A stretch of DNA of 64,000 bases from Bremerella sp. TYQ1 (GTDB lineage: Bacteria > Planctomycetota > Planctomycetia > Pirellulales > Pirellulaceae), in NCBI RefSeq assembly GCF_020150455.1, contig NZ_CP083740.1:4402001-4466000 (forward strand). The letters are read 5' to 3'. The position numbers were made by a program, and so were the translations under genes. The notes under the pieces were generated by a model that saw only the letters and a program-made list of their open reading frames with translations, was not told the origin of the DNA and made no database searches. Shown here piece by piece: positions 59,568 through 64,000 of the stretch (positions within the stretch are counted from its first letter, which is position 1; each line of letters starts with the position of its first letter).

Positions 59568-59933
59568 ATGATTCGATGCATGGGAACCGGCGTGTTGTTG
59601 AGCCTCTTTCTGCTGCCGATGGCGTTTGCTGACGAGCAGCCGAAGCCGATGACTATTTCCGAGTTTCTTGACATGGATCGAAGCAAACTACCCAGCGTGC
59701 TGCGTGACAACGGAGTGAGCTTGAAGATTTACCGAGAAGGCCGAGCCGCTTCTGCTTTGCCGGCCTGGTGGCATCACCCTGCTTCCATGATCTCGTTCAC
59801 GGAGGTTGTTCACCAAGATCGACTCGGCCAACAGGGGATTATCAGGGTTGGCACTTCTCTGCCAGAGTATAAATATCTGGGGCCGCGCGGGCCAATCATC
59901 GACGAGGAAGAAGAAGCGCTGCTAGGGTTCTAG
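59568..59933 (+). CDS. small secreted hypothetical protein
   Basis: This is a 121-residue protein with AGGAG about 8 bases before ATG 59568. The signal peptide is residues 1-21 (GTGVLLSLFLLPMAFADE). The mature part (MTISEFLDMDRSKLPSVLRDNG, then KIYREGRAASALPAWWHH and VVHQDRLGQQGIIRVGTS) is compact and mixed alpha/beta, ending in an acidic DEEEEALLGF. I do not recognise a family. It may be in the same transcript as the DUF3307 gene 25 bases downstream. Confidence 0.6.
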   Translation: MIRCMGTGVLLSLFLLPMAFADEQPKPMTISEFLDMDRSKLPSVLRDNGVSLKIYREGRAASALPAWWHHPASMISFTEVVHQDRLGQQGIIRVGTSLPEYKYLGPRGPIIDEEEEALLGF

Positions 59934-59958
59934 CGCTGAGCTCGATTGAGACTAAGTC

Positions 59959-60309
59959 ATGCCGTACATCATGCTGATCCACTGGATCGCCGACTTTCTG
60001 TGTCAAAGCCGGTGGATGGCCGAAAACAAAAGTAAAAGCCTGGCCGCATTGTCGGCCCATGTTGGTGTTTACCTGGCAGTGCTGGGAGTGGCGAGCATTC
60101 CGATGCTGGGCCTGGTACCGAGCCTGAAGTTTGTCCTACTTAACGGCGTGCTGCACTTCGTCGTCGACTTCTGCACCAGCCGGGCGACGTCGTACTTCTA
60201 TCAAAAGCAAAACACGTACGCATTCTTCGCCACCGTTGGATTCGACCAATATCTGCACTTCTTGTGCTTGTGGTGGACGCTGGATTGGATTCGTCTTGCA
60301 GCCGATTGA
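59959..60309 (+). CDS. DUF3307 membrane protein
   Basis: This is a 116-residue protein with three to four transmembrane helices. The opening MLIHWIADFLCQSRWMAENKSKS fits the DUF3307 pattern, H..aDf.lQ..wm...K, in which a His and Asp in the first helix are conserved, and the second part has LNGVLHFVVDFCTSR, the repeated H..vD motif. The family is found in phages and bacteria and has no known reaction; the His/Asp pairs hint at metal binding in the membrane. It follows the small secreted protein gene by 25 bases. Confidence 0.8.
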   Translation: MPYIMLIHWIADFLCQSRWMAENKSKSLAALSAHVGVYLAVLGVASIPMLGLVPSLKFVLLNGVLHFVVDFCTSRATSYFYQKQNTYAFFATVGFDQYLHFLCLWWTLDWIRLAAD

Positions 60310-60327
60310 CCGGTGGTGCTAGGTTAA

Positions 60328-60365
60328 CCCTCCGTTGGGGATTTACGAGTTCAATCTTCGGAGGG
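60328..60365 (+). promoter_or_regulatory. inverted repeat that includes a ribosome-binding site
   Basis: CCCTCCG at 60328-60334 can pair with CGGAGGG at 60359-60365 across a 24-base loop. The 3' arm contains GGAGGG, the ribosome-binding site of the ATG at 60373. Pairing would block translation, so this may be a regulatory hairpin. The long loop makes it moderate in strength. Confidence 0.35.
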
Positions 60366-60372
60366 ATCGGCG

Positions 60373-60888
60373 ATGATAGCAGTACGAAGCGGATTAGTTG
60401 CGATTTTACTCTGCTGTTCCACCTGGGCAGTTGGTGCCGCCGAATTGCCTGAGAAAGCACCCATCGGCGATAACGTGCTCCGCGCGTTTCACGGTGCATT
60501 GGATCAGAAGCAGTACGACCTGGCAGAAATCATTGCCCGAGGCGTTCTGGCCAAGCATGGGGAAGAGAATGAATTTGGCCAGGTGATGCTTACGGAAATT
60601 GACGCTGTCGAAAAGCATAACGAAGGCCCCCGACTGACGTCGAAGTATTTAACGGAAACCAAGGTTTACAACGTCGCCGACGAGTTAGGTGTCGAGGATT
60701 TCAACACCAAAGCGAAGAAGCTGATACAAGACGCCACCAAGGAAATTGGCCCACGCTGGCAGATTCACAACTGCTCGGCGGCACCGTTTACAACCAACCT
60801 ATCTCTGGTGGTCTCTGCTCCAGGCTTTCTACATCAAGAGTTTGCTGAATACATTCGGCGTCCCGCTGTGAAGGCGGAACTAAAGTAG
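60373..60888 (+). CDS. secreted hypothetical protein
   Basis: This is a 171-residue protein with a signal peptide (residues 1-22, SGLVAILLCCSTWAVGAAE) and a strong GGAGGG ribosome-binding site. The mature protein has an early helical TPR-like segment (RAFHGALDQKQYDLAEIIARGVLAKHG) and a later mixed region with NCSAAPFTTNLSLVVSAPGF. It contains one cysteine in the mature part. There is no family I recognise. The downstream REP-like palindrome may serve as its 3' end. Confidence 0.6.
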   Translation: MIAVRSGLVAILLCCSTWAVGAAELPEKAPIGDNVLRAFHGALDQKQYDLAEIIARGVLAKHGEENEFGQVMLTEIDAVEKHNEGPRLTSKYLTETKVYNVADELGVEDFNTKAKKLIQDATKEIGPRWQIHNCSAAPFTTNLSLVVSAPGFLHQEFAEYIRRPAVKAELK

Positions 60889-60898
60889 AAAGACATCG

Positions 60899-60980
60899 GT
60901 CGCCCTTCCAGGGCTAACCGTTTCTGATGGCAACCAACCCAGGGCTTTCGCCCTGGGCTATTTTCTGCCGCCCCTGTCGG
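60899..60980. repeat. REP-like palindromic repeat
   Basis: The stretch CGCCCTTCCAGGGC, AACCAACC and the stem CCCAGGGC-TTTC-GCCCTGGG (about 60939-60958), followed by CTATTTTCTGCC, is a GC-rich palindromic unit of a kind I know from planctomycete intergenic regions. The perfect 8-pair stem followed by TTTT may also end the upstream gene's transcript. Confidence 0.55.
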
Positions 60981-61078
60981 AGCTTAAGAGTTGCTATGGG
61001 GCACCCGGCGTATTGGCAACCGGGTGCCGGCTTCGTGGCTTGGGATACGGGAGTCGTATCCAGTTCTAACAGGATGCT

Positions 61079-62020
61079 TTAGTAAGCATCGCCCGGAACC
61101 ACTTCGCCGCCAGAGCGGGTGGCGAGAGCTCGGTAGATGTCGAGGTCGATCGTTTCGGTGATCAGGTGGGCCGAACCGTCGGCGAAGACAAAGTTGGTAC
61201 CAGCTGGGTGGCGGCTACCGAAGTCGTCGAGGTGGTGTTCTTCGTGGCCATGTCCGTGATCGTCGTGATCTTCTTCGTACTGGCTGTTCGGAGCGTGATC
61301 GGCGACACCCAGGATCCGGGCAATCGCTTCTTCCCCTTCACTAACCGCACCCACCCAAGTGCTGAAGAGCAGTTCGTCCGAACCGCCGAGCGAAGTCGCT
61401 CGTTCGCCGACCATCAGCGTGTGGCTGGTTCCATCGGTGACGTCTCGCATGGCTCGCTTGCTGTTGTGACCGAGCATGCCGTCGCCGTCGCAGCGCTGCC
61501 CGGCGGCGAGACCTTCGCAGTCGTGCAGTTCGATGGTACCGAACGAACCGACGTAGTTGGCCGAAGCGATGTCGAACAATTCGTTTTCGTCGTGGTCGTG
61601 CATCTCGAACAGCTGCGGTGCTTGATCGCTAGGGCAGGCGTAGGCCTGAATGATGGTTTCCCGCGCGGCTTGGTTGGTACCGTTGTGAATGCTCAAACGG
61701 AAATCGATCAGGCCATCGGAGATGTTGCCTTGTTCCATCTGCGGCAAGATCATCGAGGCCCAGCCCCAGCCAGGTTCGCCCTCGGCAAGTGGAGTTCGCG
61801 TATCGGAACCCGTGGCGATGTAACCGCTGGGGAACGAGCCGAACGTATCGTGATAGTTGTGCATGGCCAAGCCGATTTGCTTCAAGTTGTTGAAGCAGGA
61901 AGTTCGGCGAGCCGCTTCGCGAGCTTGTTGAACGGCAGGAAGCAACAGGGCAATCAACACACCGATGATGGCGATGACAACTAGAAGTTCGACGAGGGTG
62001 AAACCTTTGCGTGCGGACAT
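61079..62020 (-). CDS. DUF1559 prepilin-like protein with His/Asp-rich insert
   Basis: This is a 313-residue protein from ATG 62020. The N-terminal type IV pilin-like segment ARKGFTLVELLVVIAIIGVLIALLLP is cleaved before Phe and methylated in this class; it continues AVQQAREAARRTSCFNNLKQIGLAMHNYHD, the DUF1559 (SBP_bac_10) signature. The end HPAGTNFVFADGSAHLITETID is also typical. Planctomycetes have many such secreted proteins. Near residues 250-280 it carries an unusual insert, EEDHDDHGHGHEEHHLDD, a likely metal-binding stretch. The neighbouring gene upstream on the same strand is also very His-rich. Confidence 0.88.
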   Translation of the reverse strand: MSARKGFTLVELLVVIAIIGVLIALLLPAVQQAREAARRTSCFNNLKQIGLAMHNYHDTFGSFPSGYIATGSDTRTPLAEGEPGWGWASMILPQMEQGNISDGLIDFRLSIHNGTNQAARETIIQAYACPSDQAPQLFEMHDHDENELFDIASANYVGSFGTIELHDCEGLAAGQRCDGDGMLGHNSKRAMRDVTDGTSHTLMVGERATSLGGSDELLFSTWVGAVSEGEEAIARILGVADHAPNSQYEEDHDDHGHGHEEHHLDDFGSRHPAGTNFVFADGSAHLITETIDLDIYRALATRSGGEVVPGDAY

Positions 62021-62251
62021 GTCTCGAATTCTCTTTCGTATGGGCAGCCCAATACACACCGTAGGCGTGCGGGACCTTGAATGTTTCGGTTAGCGTAGAA
62101 GGTGCTAGCTGCGCGGCTTTGAGCGAAGCTGTAGCTGGATGAACCGTTTTGTTGGACAGTGAAGGACGCAGGAGTGCCCAGGCACCGTACACCGCTTCCC
62201 CAAGTAAACAGGGAATCGGAAAACGAGAGCGCAGAAAGATGCGCTAGAGAG

Positions 62252-62671
62252 TTACGCTACCGGAGGAGCCCGGGGAGAATTCGGACCGAGCCATTTTGCG
62301 GTGACCAAGCCACTCGATCGTGGAAAGACTTGATCCACCGCGACGCGATCGATGGTCGCATCTAACTGAGTTGGTGCGATCTGGCCAAGTGCCAGGTGCT
62401 GACAGAGCAAACAGCCATCGACCGCAATGGCGTGCATGTGATCGCCGGAATGCCAACCGGCGACGTCGTGCGAAACGGTTTCGGCTTGTTCGTGATGATG
62501 ATCATGACCGTGGTGATGGTGGTCGTGCCCATGATCGTGGGCCACCACGTGGCGATGCGAATGTCCCGGCAAATGCGCGTGCTCGCAGCCGGACCAGGCA
62601 TGGATTGCCTGACCGAAAAGCTGGATCACCAGATAGCTGGCGACTAGCGCATAACAACCGACACGATGCAT
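62252..62671 (-). CDS. His-rich membrane protein with CxxC motif
   Basis: This is a 139-residue protein from ATG 62671 (MHRVGCYALVASYLVIQLFGQAIHAW); the frame is open 18 codons further. It has an N-terminal hydrophobic segment or signal peptide, then a very His-rich stretch (HAHLPGHSHRHVVAHDHGHD, then HHHHGHDHHHEQ), and then DGCLLCQHLALGQ. His-rich N-terminal regions plus CxxC near a short tail resemble DUF2946-like small envelope proteins linked to copper or other metal handling, but the match is loose. It is probably part of a metal-binding unit with the adjacent His-rich DUF1559 protein. Confidence 0.6.
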   Translation of the reverse strand: MHRVGCYALVASYLVIQLFGQAIHAWSGCEHAHLPGHSHRHVVAHDHGHDHHHHGHDHHHEQAETVSHDVAGWHSGDHMHAIAVDGCLLCQHLALGQIAPTQLDATIDRVAVDQVFPRSSGLVTAKWLGPNSPRAPPVA

Positions 62672-62810
62672 GAAATGCGTATACCGAAAAAGAGAACCTT
62701 TGCGTAGTCCCTTTATTCTAAGCACAGCAAAGCGAAATGCTCAACGCATTCATCGACACTTAATGGGAATTCGCGGTATTTACGGCCACCATGAGAGGGG
62801 GCCGAAAAGC

Positions 62811-62838
62811 TTGACAGCGGGGCCGATTGCGGTAGGCT
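62811..62838 (+). promoter_or_regulatory. sigma-70 promoter of the beta-lactamase-family gene
   Basis: TTGACA at 62811-62816 and TAGGCT at 62833-62838 are 16 bases apart. The predicted start near 62845 leaves a leader of about 39 bases to ATG 62884. Confidence 0.6.
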
Positions 62839-62883
62839 GCCAGCTTTCCGCCCCAATCCGATCTGTTTCAAAGGCTACGCACG

Positions 62884-64000
62884 ATGCACTCACGTCTCTG
62901 GACACTTTGCCGCGTCACCATTTCTCTTACGCTGCTGGCACTCGCGATTCCGGTAGTGGCTCAGGATGCGGCCCGGAACGTTCCGGTTCTGGAAGCAGTA
63001 GACGAAGTCGTAGCCAAGCATGTCAACGACGACTTCGTTTCCGGGGCGGTTGCGTTGGTGGCGGAAGATGGCAAGATCGTGCATTTGAGTGCGGTCGGCC
63101 AGGCCGATATCGAAGCCAATAAGCCGATGACACGTGACACGATGTTCGCGATCGCTTCGATGACCAAGCCGATTACGGCAACCGCATTGATGATTTTGGT
63201 CGAAGAAGGGAAAGTCGACTTGGACGATCCGGTTTCTAAATACATTCCCGAATTCGCCGACGTCACGTTGGAAGGAAAGCCACTGGAGAAACCGATCACG
63301 CTGCGTCAGGTGCTGACTCATACGGCCGGCATGGGTGGCGATCAACGTGTGGTGAAGTCGTTGGAGAACCAAGGGAAGATTCTTGCCAAGCGTCCGTTGC
63401 ACAGCCAGCCAGGCACCAAGTGGCAATACAGTCCAGGCCTGAACGTTGCCGGTCGCGTGATTGAAGTCGCCTCAGGCAAATCGTATGGCGACTTCCTGCA
63501 AGAGAAGATCTTCGATCCGCTGCAAATGAAGGACACGACCTTCCTGCCAAGCGAGAAGCAGAAGAGCCGTGTCGCGACGTTGTACGCGAAAGACAAAGAC
63601 AGTGGTGAGCTCAAGCCAAGCAGCAGTTGGATTGGCAACGTCAAGACCGACCCTTACCCGAATCCGAGTGCGGGGCTGTATTCAACCGCCAAAGATCTGT
63701 CGCGGTTCTACCAAATGATGCTCAATGGTGGGTTTCTCGAGGACGCGAAGATCTTATCGCGTGACTCGGTCAAGCAACTGACGTCGGTTCAAACAGCCGA
63801 CGACATCGTCACCGGATTCACGCCTGGCAACGGCTGGGGGCTCGGCTACTGCGTGGTTCGCCAACCGCAAGGAGTGACCGAATCGTTGAGTCCTGGGACG
63901 TTTGGCCATGGTGGCGCTTTTGGTACTCAAAGCTGGGGCGATCCGGAAAAGAAACGTGTCTATATCTTATTGGTGCAACGCTCGAACATCGGCAACAGCG
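62884..64000 (+). CDS. secreted beta-lactamase-family serine hydrolase (3' end beyond the window)
   Basis: At least 372 residues, open at the right edge. The signal peptide is residues 1-27 (VTISLTLLALAIPVVAQD). The fold is class C beta-lactamase/esterase: the SxxK motif is Ser92-Met-Thr-Lys95 in FAIASMTKPIT, the Tyr of YxN is Tyr182 in WQYSPGLN (YSP variant), and the HxG triad is His342 in FGHGGAFGTQSW. YSP in place of YAN and HGG in place of KTG are common in EstB-type esterases and D-aminopeptidases rather than true beta-lactamases. It is probably a periplasmic esterase or peptidase. It lies downstream of a likely promoter and diverges from the His-rich gene. Confidence 0.88.
   Translation, partial: MHSRLWTLCRVTISLTLLALAIPVVAQDAARNVPVLEAVDEVVAKHVNDDFVSGAVALVAEDGKIVHLSAVGQADIEANKPMTRDTMFAIASMTKPITATALMILVEEGKVDLDDPVSKYIPEFADVTLEGKPLEKPITLRQVLTHTAGMGGDQRVVKSLENQGKILAKRPLHSQPGTKWQYSPGLNVAGRVIEVASGKSYGDFLQEKIFDPLQMKDTTFLPSEKQKSRVATLYAKDKDSGELKPSSSWIGNVKTDPYPNPSAGLYSTAKDLSRFYQMMLNGGFLEDAKILSRDSVKQLTSVQTADDIVTGFTPGNGWGLGYCVVRQPQGVTESLSPGTFGHGGAFGTQSWGDPEKKRVYILLVQRSNIGNS

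Overview
The window looks like chromosomal DNA of a planctomycete, probably a relative of Blastopirellula, Bremerella or Rhodopirellula. The evidence is a DUF1559 pseudopilin-like protein, a secreted DUF1080 protein, recurrent N-terminal NP[YF]xSP motifs, many secreted proteins without known homologues, frequent GTG/TTG starts, and REP-like GC-rich palindromes between genes. The genus is an inference. I see no rRNA, tRNA, CRISPR array or intact insertion sequence.

Layout. Bases 1-6.7 kb hold a phage-like block: a tail-tube-like protein, a small coiled-coil protein, a beta-rich protein, a DUF935/Mu gp29-like portal and a tail-hub-like protein with a triple repeat. No integrase, capsid or terminase is in view. 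7-13 kb: an RRM RNA-binding protein, two unknown proteins, a secreted esterase, a YegS/DagK-type lipid kinase, a DUF1080 protein and a Tyr/Thr/Pro repeat protein. 13-19 kb: a very large Arg/Asp/Pro repeat protein, an orphan FixJ-type regulator, and a coiled-coil membrane protein translationally coupled to an unannotated 51-residue membrane protein. 19-31 kb: lnt, a SnoaL-like protein, moeA, trpG/pabA, a seven-repeat STADILAMARG protein, a TPR protein, oxyR, an FHA-GAF-class III cyclase and a DUF1444 protein.

31.7-35.3 kb is the most interesting region. It is a tightly overlapping stressosome operon: haem-globin RsbR, RsbS, RsbT, an RsbX-like phosphatase, and an RsbU-like phosphatase with an extra N-terminal domain. 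The RsbS-like protein has Arg where the regulatory phosphoserine normally lies. After it come a CYTH protein, lysA, a secreted protein and infA.

39.8-46 kb: a GNAT-like protein, a candidate orphan small RNA, and a MacAB-like ABC efflux operon. 46-57 kb holds two families of membrane-protein paralogues. One is an NPFxSP family (two tandem copies, a probable third remnant, and a more distant member at 56 kb). The other is a four-gene array sharing QPGHW and LHWxG signatures. A DPP IV-type peptidase and an unknown 542-residue protein lie between them. 57-64 kb: a YyaL/DUF255 thioredoxin-domain protein whose stop codon lies inside a MITE-like repeat, tandem zinc-ribbon proteins, DUF3307, a His-rich DUF1559 protein beside a His-rich CxxC membrane protein, and a beta-lactamase-family hydrolase cut by the window end.
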